From assembly GCA_023091665.1 (NCBI GenBank), contig JALJCQ010000013.1, positions 1,178,001 to 1,242,000 on the forward strand: 64,000 bases of DNA, written 5' to 3'. Below the pieces are notes generated by a model. That model was not told the DNA's origin. It worked only from the letters and a program-made list of their open reading frames with translations, and made no database searches. Both the position numbers and the translations under genes were made by a program. Below are positions 21,101 to 32,122 of this stretch, in pieces (the first letter of the stretch is position 1; every line of letters begins with the position of its first letter). The DNA is from Pythium myriotylum (Eukaryota; Oomycota; Peronosporomycetes; Pythiales; Pythiaceae).

Positions 21101-23348
21101 CATCTCGGCGAAACGTTTCGCAGCGCTTGCAACCGATTCAGTCTTGCTTTCGTCCAAAGCGAGTTTGATATCCTCAAGGCTGAGCGTTCGACCGGACTTC
21201 ACACTTTCGGATTTCAAACTTTCAACGGACTCGATCGAGTTCTCGCGCTTTCGGTGTTCCGCTGAGAGAGAAAAGTGAGATACTCAATATACCAGTGCAT
21301 GTCTGTTTGCGGTAAGCACATACCGAGTTGAGACTGGAAGTTCGCAATCGCTTGAGCAGCCTGCGGGTCAGGGGCTTTGCGGGAACGCGCAGAGGGGTCA
21401 GAGAAAGGGTAGCGCTTTTCAGTTGACGAGGGGGCACTCTTTGGCTTGAGCACTCCATTGATCATGACCATCTTGTCGAGATCAACACCAGCGTACTTGT
21501 TTTTGGAGATCGCAGCGCGAGCTTCGAGTTCTGCACACGCAAGTCAGTCAAGTTCAATCTACGCTCGTGGGTTGAGGTATCCGAACCTTTTCGTCGTTCC
21601 TCCTCTTCTTTGCGCTTTTGCTCGTCCAGCTTCTCCTCAAAGTAAGTTCTTCCAGACGTGAATCGACGCAGAGATTGCATCGTTTCACGTTCTCTTTTCG
21701 CCTCCTCCTCTTCTTTGCGTTTCTTCTCGTCGAGCTTCTCCTCGAAAAACGACTTTCCAGCACTAAAGGTACGCAACGACTCCTTTGCTTCACGCTCCAA
21801 GCGCGTCTCAATCTCCTTCTTCTTCTGAGCGTGACTGTAAACGTGATCATGGGCGTAGGAACCCTTGGCATACAAATCTTTCAACTCTTGGGCAATGCGA
21901 CGTTCCTCAGCGTCCCGAAGTTTTTGCGAATCAGAGGCGAAGTCGAGTAGTGTCTTTGAGCTCTTGAGCTGCTGGTATCCAGCCTTCGCCTGTTCTTCAG
22001 CCTGTCGCTCTGCTTGGCGAAGCTCTCGCTGGCGGCGCAAGGCGGCCATCTCTGCAGATTCCACACTACCGCTAGCTTTGCGGTATGATTGAATCGCATC
22101 ATCTTCAGCCTTCTTCTCAAGCTCGCGTTGTTCCCGTTGGTGTTGGAGAGCCTTCAGTTCAGCTGATACAATACCGCCCTTAACCTGGCGGTAGCCCTGC
22201 ATCGCATCTTCTTCGGCTTTTTTCTCGGCATCTCTTCGCTCCTTGTGTCGGCGGAGAGCCTCAATCTCAGCCGAGACCACACCGCCCTTCGTTTGCCGAT
22301 ATCCTTGCATCGCATCTTCTTCAGCCTTCTTCTCAGCATCGCGACGTTCTTTGTGACGTCGCAGTGCCTCCAGCTCTGCTGACACATCGCTGCCCTTAGG
22401 CTGGCGGTACTGCTGAAGCGCGTCATCTTCGGCTTTCTTATCCGCTTCGCGACGCTCTTTGTGCCGTCTCAGCGCCTCGAGCTCTGCTGAGACGACACCG
22501 CCCTTTGGCTGCCGATACTGCGCCATGGCGTCCTCTTCTGCCTTCTTTTCTGTATCGCGCAGCTCTTTCTGACGACGCAAGGCCTCCAACTCAGCAGAGA
22601 CGAAGCCGCCTTTCGTTTGCCGGTAGCCCTGCATGGCCTCTTCTTCGGCTTTCTTCTCGGCCTCGCGGAGCTCCTTGTGGCGCCGCAGTGCAGCCATCTC
22701 AGCCGACTCGACGCTGGTGCTGGCCTGTCTGTATCCCGCCATCGCGTCCTGCTCGGCCTTTTTCTCGGCCTCGCGACGCTCGCGCTGCCGCCGCAGCGCC
22801 TCGAGCTCGGCCGACTCGACGCTGCCTTTTGTCTGACGGTACCCGGCCATGGCGTCTTCTTCGGCCTTTTTCTCGGCCTCGCGTCGCTCGCGCTGCCGCC
22901 GCAGCGCCTCGAGCTCGGCGGACTCGACACTGCCCTTGGTCTGACGGTAGCCGGCCATGGCGTCTTCCTCGGCCTTGCGGTCGGCCTCTCGCTGCTCTCG
23001 CTGGCGCTTGCTGGCCTCGTGCTCGAGCGAGTCATGCGCGCCCTTGAACTGCGCGTAGGTGGCCTTGACTTGCTTCTCTTTCTCGGCCACGCGCTTGTTG
23101 AAGTACATGTCGCGCGCGAGCTTCTTGTCCGGGTTGAGCACCGAGCTGCTCGAGCCCGTGCTGCTCGTGGTGCTGGCGCTGCTGCTCATGCTCATGCTGC
23201 GGCTCGCGGCCGGCGCGTTCTTCTCGAACATGCTGCGCAGGTTCTTGACGCGGCCCGAGAGCTCCTTGCGCTCATCGTCTGGCGACCAAAACCACATGAG
23301 TCAACGCGTCGCGGCGCCGCGCAGCGCGAGGCACGTACCGTAAGTCAT
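15172..23348 (-). CDS. Giant repeat protein with IQ motifs and single-helix-like rods (about 2,623 aa)
   Basis: Six exons on the minus strand: 23348-23339 (only 10 nt, MTY+G), 23278-21587, 21530-21324, 21261-21088, 21030-20869 and 20798-15172. All five introns (56-70 bp) are GT-AG and in phase, joining what look like two separate frames into one 2,624-codon gene. Domain order: N-terminal MTYDDERKELSGRVKNLRSM; about ten 36-residue repeats of type YRQTKGSVESAELEALRRQR; a coiled region with two EEKLDE-KRKEEEE elements; a canonical IQ motif VTIQSLYRGHVSRREF. Next come eight 148-residue units, each a charged E-R-A helix plus the degenerate IQ sequence VKLQSSWRRHSAQTRV, then an acidic, Ser-rich disordered tail ending FAKRFGWKKS...PDMSSAA. 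IQ motifs bind calmodulin or myosin light chains; AEREAREIAERE-type sequence favours a rigid single alpha-helix. A long cytoskeletal or flagellar scaffold is a reasonable inference; family not recognised. Confidence 0.75.
16620..20430 (-). repeat. Tandem 444-bp coding repeats (eight IQ-bearing units)
   Basis: The unit period is 444 bp (148 codons), with boundaries near 16968, 17412, 17856, 18300, 18744, 19188, 19584 and 20028. The 19188 unit is 48 bp (16 codons) shorter. Several units look identical at the DNA level, implying recent unequal exchange or conversion. Within each unit there is a nested 48-bp period (AEREAREAAEREAREI). Copy number could be misassembled. Confidence 0.9.
21950..23040 (-). 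repeat. Tandem 108-bp coding repeats (36-aa units)
   Basis: About ten copies of a 36-residue unit with core YRQ-x-KG-x-x-x-SAE-x-x-ALRR within exon 2 of the giant gene. Units differ from each other at many positions, so this array is older than the 444-bp array. Confidence 0.85.
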
Positions 23349-24183
23349 GGCGAGCGGGTCTCTGGCGGAGAAAGAGAGGGGACTTGAGCTTCGACGCCGC
23401 GCGTGTTCCCGGTCGACTCGACGGGCGGGAAAGAGAGAGGGAGAGGGGGGAAGGAGGAGGGGGGGGGGGGGAAAGGTCGACCCACACTCCGCGTGTGTTG
23501 GCGTCGGATTCAAAGTGGCGGCCGCCAACGCCAACGTTGGTGCCAACGCCCGCCGACAGAGGAGAGGAGAGGGGGGAGAGGATAGACTTTCTCTGCCGCC
23601 TGGCTGCCTCCCAGTTGCCTCGGCGAATGCTCCACACGAGAACAGCTGGCCGTTCGCGTGGGGATGACCGAGTCTAAGAGCGTCGGTCGAGACAGTATGT
23701 ACGGAGGCGGACGGGCGGGTCTAAGAGCTCCGGTTAGACCACGAGAGAGCGCGCGTCGTGACGCGGCCCGGGGGGTTTCGCAACGATCGCTTGACGCTCG
23801 GCCGGCGGAAGAGACAGGAGTCGAGCCACGCGGCGGCACGACGGTTGCACAATGAAGACGGCGCCGGAAACGTTCTTCTCGAGTTTGATTGGGTGTTAGT
23901 GGGAATAGCGACCGTTGATTGGATGCATTTAGTGTCGCGAAGGGATGGTAAGACTCTGATTTGGGAACCTGGCGTGGTGTTTTGTCGTTGTCGTCGAGCA
24001 ACACCCCCTGTGGAAACTGATCTAACGGATGACACCGAGTTCGAGAGGCGAGCCGGCCCCGGCTCTTTCCCCGCGCTTGCTTGTTGCTACTTGATCTCCT
24101 TGAGCTATCTATGGACGGACACCACTCAAAGGCGGTCCGTCGATGCCGGCGTTGCTTCCTCTACATCTCCTCTTCGTCTCTTC
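23349..24183. other. Divergent intergenic region with a G13 run
   Basis: Separates the giant gene (minus) from the TPR gene (plus). It holds a purine-rich tract at about 23420-23475 ending in 13 consecutive G (23459-23471), which could form a quadruplex and may be a sequencing weak point. Nearby inverted repeats (GGCGGCCGCC, CCAACGTTGG) lie at 23517-23542. No coding sequence supported. Confidence 0.5.
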
Positions 24184-25324
24184 ATGGAGACAACCAACGC
24201 ATCGTCTTCCGACGTCGGTACGTCGCCTTGCCCCGCCTTTCCTGACATGGATACAGTTTTCCATCACGGAAACTGGATCCACTGAGTTGGCACTGGCTTC
24301 TTGTCTAGATTGCTTGGGTCGCCGATACGATCTATTCACTGTAGACGATCCACCACCTGTGTTGGCGGGTCTGTTCTGATACACTGTAGAGGACCATGTG
24401 CCCAGACCGAAGTTCCACCTCAAGACGCTCGACGAGCACCGCTTTGCCACGCGTTTCGAGCCCAAGCCGGTCACGCATGCGACATGGCACGTCGCGCTCG
24501 CCAAGGCGCTGCGCAAACTCAGCGACAGCGACCGCATCCAGCATGTTGAGGCGCTCTACTTGCTGCTCGAAATCGCCGATTTGAGACCGCGAGGATGCGA
24601 CCTGAGTAAGGTGTGGCTCAATGTCGGATCCGTGTATTTGCTCTTCAGTCATCTGGACGAAGCTGCAACCGCGTACCAACAGAGCCTCCATCTGAATCCA
24701 ACGTCCTGGCGCGCACGCTTCAACTTGGGAGTAACGCTTGCTCGACAGCGGGTGTTCGCTCTTGCCAAAACAGAGCTCAAACGTGGGCTCGAGAGCTGCC
24801 CGCCGGAAACAGCCGAGCAGATCAGCAAGCTGTTACGGGCAATTGAGACCGTTCAGACCAAACGCAATGAGCAGGCATACAAAGCTACTCATCACGCGCG
24901 AGTGTTCACGATGAGATATCTCGAGACCTTGCACCTCCTCACAACGCAACCACATCGAGCTGTCTCCGCGATTAGCGACAGTATTTCACGTCTTCCTTCA
25001 CCGACTGCACCTTTGCTGTTCGACGTGAAGAGAAGCCACGCAGCCTTGAAAAATCTTCCGCGTCTACACGACCTCACAACTGTCATGGTGCAAACATTGA
25101 ATGCTCCTTTCGGTGAAGGCGCAACAGGAAATCCCGATCGTGCTACAAAACCGCCACGAATGTCCGTTATCGAAGAACAACAACTCGCGCGCGAAATCTT
25201 GGTCGTGGTGGATGATATTGTAGAAGCTGTCGTGGTCGCAGTACGGAGAGAGCAGTACGGAAGCCTCACCCCACAAAGCGACGAGATTCCGATCCGAACA
25301 GAAAATCGCCACCGGCTTGATTGA
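24184..25324 (+). CDS. TPR-repeat protein
   Basis: Main exon 24390-25324 plus a proposed first exon 24184-24217 (METTNASSSDV, 172-bp intron, donor GTACGT) gives 322 residues. An in-frame stop at 24378 rules out a longer single exon, and the main frame has no early ATG. Two clear tetratricopeptide repeats occur: VWLNVGSVYLLFSHLDEAAT with AYQQSLHLNP, and ARFNLGVTLARQRVFALAKT. A helical pre-TPR region precedes them (HVEALYLLLEIADLRP). The C-terminal half is helical without recognised motifs. TPRs mediate protein-protein contacts, so a complex-scaffold role is likely; the specific complex is unknown. Its stop lies only 10 bp from the stop of the convergent gene. First exon assignment is moderately uncertain. 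Confidence 0.7.
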
Positions 25325-25334
25325 TTCCATGCCT

Positions 25335-27884
25335 CTACAGCAGCGTTAGTGCCAGTGTCTCAGTGAGAGTTTCAACTCCATCTTCGAGTTCGGCCGCGCA
25401 TTCCATAGTGATTTCATCGAGCAGGAGATCAGTGAGCCTACAACGATGAAGAAATTAGAAAAGTCTCTGCAGTGCTGGAAATGCTTACAGTGATGTACAT
25501 TTCGATGACGGAAGCTTGATCCATTCCTGTCGACTCCAGCGATGATTCGACAAGCCTCCGGTGCTTCATAAAGCGTACTCGGTTCTTCTCTATACTCTGG
25601 AATAGATGTCCACTTAAACATGACATTGACACAGACGCAGTTTGCTGGTATGTCTCAGAGGATTCGATTTCTTCATCACCACGAGTGGGGGTAGGCGGTA
25701 ACTGCAATTGTTCTTGCTCAGACTGGAAATCCCACTTATCTGGCGCACTCGTAACTGGAGGATTGTTGATATCCTCTTTGTCGCCGATACTCATCACTAC
25801 TCCAAGCGGTAGGACAAGGTTGCTGTCTTCTTCATCGTGTCCAGACTGAGTTCGTGTTGCCTTTCTAGCCACCACTTCTTCGGTTGTATCAACCAGCGCC
25901 TTGCAGGGCCTGTTTATCTCATACCCCAACGCCATTCCATTCTCGATTAGCTCCGTTTCAGCTTGCTCTATGCGCTCAATCTGCATCAAAATGTTGTCAA
26001 GAGCGTCCACTTCGAGTTGTTGATAAGCTCTGTGAGCCTGGTGGCGTTCTTGCTTGTTGAGATCCTCGGCAGTTTCCTGAAGACAAGCGTGAATGAGCCA
26101 GCCGAAAAATTGTATTCTGAACGAGGGCGCACAAACCAGGAGTAGGTCATCCAATAAGAGATTCGCGAGATCTTCTGAATGCGTCGCAATCTTGGACAGG
26201 TTTGACTCTGGCATCCGAATAAAGAAAGGAGAACGCTGATTATGCTCTACACTCTTCTCGATCGATGTAGGTGGCGAATGGATTTGGTTGTAGGAACGAG
26301 GAGGACTGCTTCTCGTGCTCGCTCGTGACCGTGGGGGAGATCTTTCAGGGATTACAGATGAAGGGGTATGCTGACTCGTTGGGTGAGAGGGAGCATTGTA
26401 AATGGTGGTTTCGGAAGCAGCGTCAAGTGTTCCGACGAGTATCGACCATTCTTCTAGGCTGATCGTATTTCGTGAGCCTTCATGGATAAGGTAGACATAG
26501 TCGGATACCTGTTGTCATCGTGTAAGAAACGTTACGTAAACGCCATGAGCAACATATATTGCATGCCTGGTTGTGTGTCGCTGGGAGCTGCAGCAATCGA
26601 AGGCCGTCAACAATCTGTTCGACACCAATCCTGCCTCTTCCTTGTCGATCCAGTATTTCAAACACTCGTTCTGCCATCGTGGGATTTTGGTCGCGTGGCG
26701 AAGTGTCCAACCGGAACCCAGATGGAGAGCCTCGAGTTGGTGTTGCGGACCGCGGTGTCGAGACTCGGCCTCGGCCAGGACTGGATCGTTTGGGCACTGG
26801 AGTTTGTCGACGAGGTTGAGATCGATCTGCCTCTTGGACTGGAGTATGGATTACAGGAGTCGCAATCGTGAGCTACATCAAAACACAATTCAGCGCCGGC
26901 TGATCACAGGGCGTATCCCATTGTAATAAATGACCTGTGTTGGAGTAAATTCTTCCGCAGCATGTGGTTGGCTCGGTTTTGTTGATGTGGCCATTCGAGT
27001 GGGAGATGGTGAACGAAAACGGAGAAGTGATTTGTGGATCACGGGTGCTGCCAATCGCTCAAATACTGAACCGCGACGTGTTGCCGGTATTTTTGACTGC
27101 ATCTTTCGGCGTACGAGTGTCTCGTATCGCTGGCCAGTGATTTTCTCCATGTTCATCTTCACAAAGTCTTTCTGCTGGCGGCGTGATTGGCTTGGCAGTG
27201 ACTTCGCGATCCGCTCGTTCCAAATATTTGACGTACTCGATCGCTTACGATCAATCGTAGCCCTTGGTCGATCTGCACGCACCGCCCTGGCTTCTTCTTC
27301 TGCGTCGCGAATTCGGCCACCAGCTCGTGGTTGAAAGATCGTGTTCTTCTTCAGTGACGCGTCGAATAGCGACGACGTTGGCCGTGCGTCCGCCTCCCAC
27401 CCAGGCCTTCGGATCGGTTTCACCGGCACCGCTGCGGTCTCTGCCCTCAACAACCCATATGAGACTCTGGCTGTAAGTACCAACAATGCGTGCAAAGCGT
27501 ACTCTGTGGTTTGGTAGCAGTCTTTGCATTCAGCTTCTTGGTTGTCCGACCTGAAGTCGTCTCGGCCATCCTTGTGGGCTCCACGCGTCGTGGCGCAGCG
27601 GCCAGTGGCGCAACGACAGGCCCTTTCTCCGCTTCATCTGCAATGCGGTCATCGCGTGACTCGTATGGGCGGTCGTTATCCTCGTCGGGGTCGTACTCCT
27701 CTGCCGTCTCTCGCTGCTTCTGTCTGTTGAGATAGAGCTGTGGCGACGGCACGGCGTCGTGGACGGCGAAGGCGACGTGACGCGGCGCGGCGCCCCAGTG
27801 TAAAGATGACGACGCGTCGCTGCCGTCGTAGGATCCCTCCACCGAGTCGTACGTGCGGCGAGTGAAGTGGAGCTGCGTCGCCAT
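25335..27884 (-). CDS. EF-hand-like, partly disordered cytoskeleton-type protein (about 762 aa)
   Basis: Exons 27884-27551, 27470-26935, 26872-26567, 26508-25499 and 25437-25335 give 763 codons including stop, with all phases consistent. Start MATQLHFTRRTYDSVEGSYD. Residues about 350-430 form a pair of EF-hand-type helices across an intron: RVFEILDRQGRGRIGVEQIV, then DYVYLIHEGSRNTISLEEWS, where the loop residues are degenerate and calcium binding is doubtful. A Ser/Pro/Arg-rich linker follows, then two related helices, LANLLLDDLLLVCAPSF and LTDLLLDEITMECAAEL. The third intron (26509-26566) needs a GC donor (CAG|GCATGC). The first intron donor (GTCGGA, 80-bp intron) is weak; an alternative GTACGC would give only 32 bp. 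Product type suggests basal-body or centrosomal association, by inference. Confidence 0.65.
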
Positions 27885-28174
27885 GGAGGTTCTTCCATCG
27901 TCCTTCTCACAGCTTTTCAAGCTCCAGGGAAGCACCGATCTAACACCGGTATCCTACCGACAAACTGCATATCTACCGGTATCTTCGGTTACGCTCGCCT
28001 TTGCGACACTACAGGATGTCTCTGAACAGAAGGCCATGTGTAACCACTGGTACAGTGTACCTGTCCAACAGGGTACAATGATCCTGGTGACCGACCCCCC
28101 TCATCTCGAGCACGGTGGCCCTTGGAGGAGCCGGCTCACTGACGCACTCGGCTCTCCTCCCGCAAGCGACGACC
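27885..28174. promoter_or_regulatory. Divergent promoter region, EF-hand-like gene / GDP-mannose transporter
   Basis: 290 bp between two divergent start codons. It contains the second copy of the GGTACAGTGTACC palindrome and no supported coding sequence. Confidence 0.45.
28048..28065 (+). promoter_or_regulatory. Palindromic promoter motif, copy 2 (GDP-mannose transporter)
   Basis: TGGTACAGTGTACCTGTC; the core 28049-28061 is identical to the 13065 copy and lies 113 bp before the ATG at 28175. A further GGTAC follows at 28072. Confidence 0.55.
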
Positions 28175-29182
28175 ATGACGGCCAAGGAGAAGAAGGACGC
28201 GCCCGTGTCCGTGTTCATCTCGGTGCTCTCCTGCATCGTCTACAGCGTCATGTCGAACCTCATGGTGCTCGTGAACCGGTACATCGTCGGCAAAAAGTAC
28301 TTCGGCTTCGAGCACAAGTTCTTCGTGGTCGCCGTGCAGGCGGCCGTGGCCGTGCTCGTGCTCGAGCTCGCCAAGGCCCAGAAAGTGGTCCACTACGAGC
28401 CGTACAACAGCGACGTCGCCAAGAAGTGGGCGCCCGTGACCTTCTTCTTCGTCGCCATGCTCTACACGGGCACGCAGGCCACGGCCGGGCTCCCCATCCA
28501 CATCGTCACGGTCTTCAAGAACGTCACCAACATCATCATCGTGTTTGGCGAGTGGAACGTCTTTGGCGAAAAGGTCGGCGGGCTCGTGATCGCCAGTCTC
28601 GTGGTCATGCTCTTCGGCGCGATCCTCTGCTCGTACAGCGATGTCGGCGCGAGCGGCACGTCGAGCTCGCTCGCCGGCTACTTCTGGATGGTGCTCAACT
28701 GCGCCACGACCGCTGGCTACGTGCTCTACATGCGCTACGCCACCTCTCGGTCGTCGCTCAAGATCTCCAAGTTCGGCATGGCGTTCTACAACAACCTCAT
28801 TGCGCTGCCGCTGCTGGCCCCGCCGATGGTTATGAACGGCGAGCTCTTCAACGTGTGGAGCAGCCCACTGCTGAGCAACCTGAACTTCAATGTTCTCCTC
28901 TTCCTCAGCGGCGTCTTCGGCGTGGGTCTGAACCTCGCCTCGTTCTGGTGCGTGTCGGTCACGTCAGCGACTACCTATGCGACGGTCGGTGGTCTCAACA
29001 AGATTCCGACGACGTTTATCGGTGTGCTTTTGCTCGGTGAGCAGCTCAAACCTGACACGGCGATCTACGTCACCTTCGGTATGATCGGCGGTCTGCTCTA
29101 CAGTTACGCTAAGTTCAAGGAAGGCGAGGAGGCCAAGCGTCGCAAGGCGCTTGAGGCGCGTGCTCCTGAAGGCAAGGTATAA
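28175..29182 (+). CDS. GDP-mannose transporter (nucleotide-sugar transporter family)
   Basis: A 335-residue, intronless, ten-TM protein. It carries the GDP-mannose transporter signatures FKNVTNIIIVFGEWNVFGE (FKNxTNI-type motif) and GGLNKIPTTFIGVLLLGE (the GxLNK motif needed for GDP-mannose binding in VRG4/GONST proteins). The function is exchange of cytosolic GDP-mannose for GMP across the Golgi membrane, feeding glycoprotein and glycolipid mannosylation. Start MTAKEKKDAPVSVFISVLSC places a short cytosolic tail before TM1. The C-terminus is charged (FKEGEEAKRRKALEARAPEG) and could carry a COPI-type lysine/arginine signal. Length agrees with the family (about 330-380). Other family members moving fucose share this motif, so the exact sugar is not proven. 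Confidence 0.88.
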   Translation: MTAKEKKDAPVSVFISVLSCIVYSVMSNLMVLVNRYIVGKKYFGFEHKFFVVAVQAAVAVLVLELAKAQKVVHYEPYNSDVAKKWAPVTFFFVAMLYTGTQATAGLPIHIVTVFKNVTNIIIVFGEWNVFGEKVGGLVIASLVVMLFGAILCSYSDVGASGTSSSLAGYFWMVLNCATTAGYVLYMRYATSRSSLKISKFGMAFYNNLIALPLLAPPMVMNGELFNVWSSPLLSNLNFNVLLFLSGVFGVGLNLASFWCVSVTSATTYATVGGLNKIPTTFIGVLLLGEQLKPDTAIYVTFGMIGGLLYSYAKFKEGEEAKRRKALEARAPEGKV

Positions 29183-29508
29183 AAACACCGGAACTTCGCG
29201 CCGGTACTGCGATTCACCCCCCGTCGCGCTGCCACCGTGGTCACATGCACGAACTGAACATAAATCCCCCCTTTTTGCACGTTGCATATCCGTGGAATCA
29301 CGGGAATACACGTTTAAATATCAGTTCATTTCGGTTAGCGTTGCTGCGAGCGATTCCACGTCTGCGCTTGGTTGTCTTGTTGCTGGTTCTGTGAGGGAGC
29401 GTGCTCGTTCATCATTCGGGATTGATTCGCAGCAAAGCGACTGGCAAAGAGCATACTGGAGGCACACAACGGTCAGCCAAACACTAGAGCGACCGACTGG
29501 ACGGGACC
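29183..29508. other. Convergent intergenic region
   Basis: 3' flanks of the GDP-mannose transporter and the SANT-like gene. No gene seen. Confidence 0.4.
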
Positions 29509-30830
29509 TCACCTCGAAGCATCCAAGCGAGACCCTGCCATGTCCAAGAAGGCATCCTCCAGAGCGGACTGAGTTAGTGATCCAGTGAAAGGATTGTCGA
29601 CTTGGAAGGACGCAAGCATTTGCGACCCCGGAGATGCCGCCATCGGTGGTGTGTTCTGAGCTGAAGCTTGACGGGAACTGAAAGACCCCATTTCTGAACC
29701 GAGGCGTGCACCAACACGAATTGGAAGCGACGGCGTCGGCTTGTTCTTCCTGTCGTCTTCGCTGAGGAAGGGAAAGTCTATGGGAACGAATGGATCAGTT
29801 ACCCTTTGAGCCAAACGCTGTCCCGAGAGAGTTACCTGAGTTCGATATAGCTCTCGCCATTCTTGGCGAGGTTGCTGTCGAAGGAGGCAGTTCACCATCG
29901 AGTCGGAGTCCTTTGAAGGCGTGGTTGACTATCTCAGCAGCAAAGTTCGGGTCGGTGAATTTGGAGTGGTACTGATTTGGCAAACAGAGAAGAAAGATCA
30001 GACATTGTTCATCGAGATACTTGGGAATCGTGGCGTCCAACTGACCTGTGTGCCGTGAACGATACGCGGGGAGTGGACGTCGTCATGCGCATTATCCTTG
30101 GATGGTTTGTTGTCTGACTCGCTGACGACTCCGAATGAGGTCCTCAGATGTTGCTGTGTGATGATATGCGGAGGGGGGCGAAGTATCGGAGGCGAGGAGG
30201 AGTAAGTCTCCTTCGCTAGGCTCTCCCAGCGTATTGGACTCGCCACTCCTTTGTCTCCCTTGTACGCTGCACGGAGCGCAAACGGTGGTGGAGAACCCGG
30301 CGAGCCCACACCGAACTCAGCTGAGTTCTCAAGCGACTGCAAACGTGGAGACGCCAGGGGGCTTCCATACTCCAGGAACGCGCGCGAGTTGGGCGAACCC
30401 AAGTCCTCGCTGCTGCTAAGCCCTGAGAATGGGTTGTGGAGGTCCTCCACGAGTTTCTGCGCAGGTTCGCGATCCATACTCGTTTGAGGAGCCCGACGCT
30501 CCGCTGGGGGAGCGCGGCCTTCCAACTGTTCGCGCGCATTATGCAGGAAGGCATACCGCTTCAGGCATTCGACTGGCGAATATCCAATCGACCGCGAGAT
30601 ATCCAGCCCTGCGTAGGATCGACGGCGAATTAGTCAGTGAAGCTGGCCTCTTCGCAGTCAGTCTTCTGCGTACAATTAACCCCGACAGGGAACCGATCTC
30701 CGCTCGCAGTGGCGTTCGTGACGAGCACAAGCAGCTTCTCGTCGAGGTGCTTTGGCCAGTACCCATTCGGGGCCGAGTGCTGTGGAATACTCGACCAGCG
30801 CTGCTCGGCGCGCAGCTCCTCCGGCTCCAT
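29509..30830 (-). CDS. SANT/Myb-like domain protein (374 aa)
   Basis: Exons 30830-30674, 30608-30046, 29971-29836 and 29777-29509 (introns 65, 74, 58 bp) give 375 codons including stop. The N-terminal ~75 residues look like a divergent SANT/Myb helix bundle with spaced tryptophans: EQRWSSIP, GYWPKHLDEKLLVLV, then across the intron VNWLDISRSIGYSPVECLKR. The rest is Ser/Pro-rich and disordered, with repeated 'NPFSG'/'NPFTG' elements (HNPFSGLSSSEDLG, DNPFTGSLTQSALE), which suggests short linear motifs for partner binding. Function unknown; a chromatin or transcription role is inferred from the SANT-like fold only. An open frame continues upstream of the ATG (KWKFDTGEKNRL), so a short upstream exon is possible, though only 148 bp separate it from the CIAO1 stop. 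Confidence 0.65.
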
Positions 30831-30978
30831 CGTCAGCCGATTCTTCTCCCCCGTATCAAACTTCCACTTGCACTTGGTAGCTCTTCCTAAGTACGCACCT
30901 ACACGAATCCACGTACTTACGAGGAGCTCAGAGAAATGGGGAAACGGGGAATGGGGAATCTATGTCAAACAAACGCTA

Positions 30979-32122
30979 CTACTCTGCGGGCGTGAACTTC
31001 CACAGGCGGATGAGTGCATCGTCGCCGGCGGTGGCCAGCAAGATCGACCTCTTGTCTTCAGAAAGCTGAGGGCACCACCGCACGCAGTTGACGTCACTCG
31101 AGTGGGCTTTGATCTGTTGATGAACGAGCTCAAACTCGTTAGAGCCGATGTCCGTGGGCTTGAAGATGCGCACAGAATCATCGCCGGCACCCGTGACAAT
31201 GAAGTTGCCCTCGCGAGACCAGTCGATGCTGAAAACGGTGCGGTCGTGGACGCCGCTTATTGTCGCAAGTTGCCGCCACTCATTGCGAGTGCCATCCGCG
31301 TTTTGCTCGCCGGGGCCGCTGTTGCGCCCCCAAATGATGACGTTCTTGTCGTCCGACGCAGTCGCAATGCGGTGGCCCAGAGGATCAGTGGCGAGACCCC
31401 ACACAGTCGAAGTGTGACCTATCATGAGGAGGTGAGCACACGCCTTCTACTGGCCCACCCGTGGCAAGCAGTGCATCAAACGCACCTTTCAGAGTCTCCT
31501 TGCAGTACCAGTCGTCGTCGTTGTCGGCCCACACGCGCACAGTGTCGTCGTAGCTCACTGAGAAGAGCAAGTCCTCCGTCGGGTGCCACTTGACGAACTT
31601 GACGTCCTGCGTATGGGCGTGCAGGACCGAGATACACTCAAAGTCCGTGTCCGGGTCGGCCTCCCAGATCCAGACGCTCTTGTCTCGGCTGCAAGTGGCA
31701 ATGAAGGACCCGGACGGGCTCCACGCGACGCTCTTGACCTCGCTCTCGTGGCCTTCGAGCGACGAGATGACTTCGTAGGATTCGCCTTGCTTCTCCCAGA
31801 TCACCGTGGTCGCGTCAAAGCTCACGGATGCGATGTACTTGCCGTTCGGCGACCTGCGCACACAGCACGCGCATCAGCGATCGCCCACAGACTTGTCTCC
31901 ACGGCGCATTCTCCCCCACCATTCGACAGCGCGGATCGTGCGGTTCTGCGCGTCCTCGAGGATCGCGACGCACTCCCACGCGGTCGCGCCGGCGGCCTTG
32001 GGCGGCGCCCAGATGCGGATGGTCTTGTCGCCGCTGCAGGACGCCAGCAGCTGGCCGTCCGCGCGCCACGACACGTGCCACACGCGCTCGCGGTGGCCCT
32101 CGAGCACGCCCACCGGTTCCAT
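30979..32122 (-). CDS. CIAO1: Cytosolic iron-sulfur assembly WD40 protein CIAO1 (Cia1)
   Basis: Exons 32122-31920, 31853-31486 and 31418-30979 (introns 66 and 67 bp) give 336 residues, the usual length of CIAO1. Seven WD40 repeats are readable, each with GH...D...WD-like endings: [60 protein letters not shown]. The last blade [13 protein letters not shown]...LIRLWKF is highly characteristic of CIAO1. In the cytosolic targeting complex (with MMS19 and CIAO2B), this beta-propeller docks Fe-S recipients such as DNA polymerases, helicases and primases. Start [16 protein letters not shown] directly enters blade 1. The gene is divergent from the homeodomain-like gene. Only function-defining repeats are present, with no extra domains. 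Confidence 0.88.

Noticed and set aside
27853..29040. 395-codon plus-strand frame
   Set aside because: Shadow of the GDP-mannose transporter in another frame.
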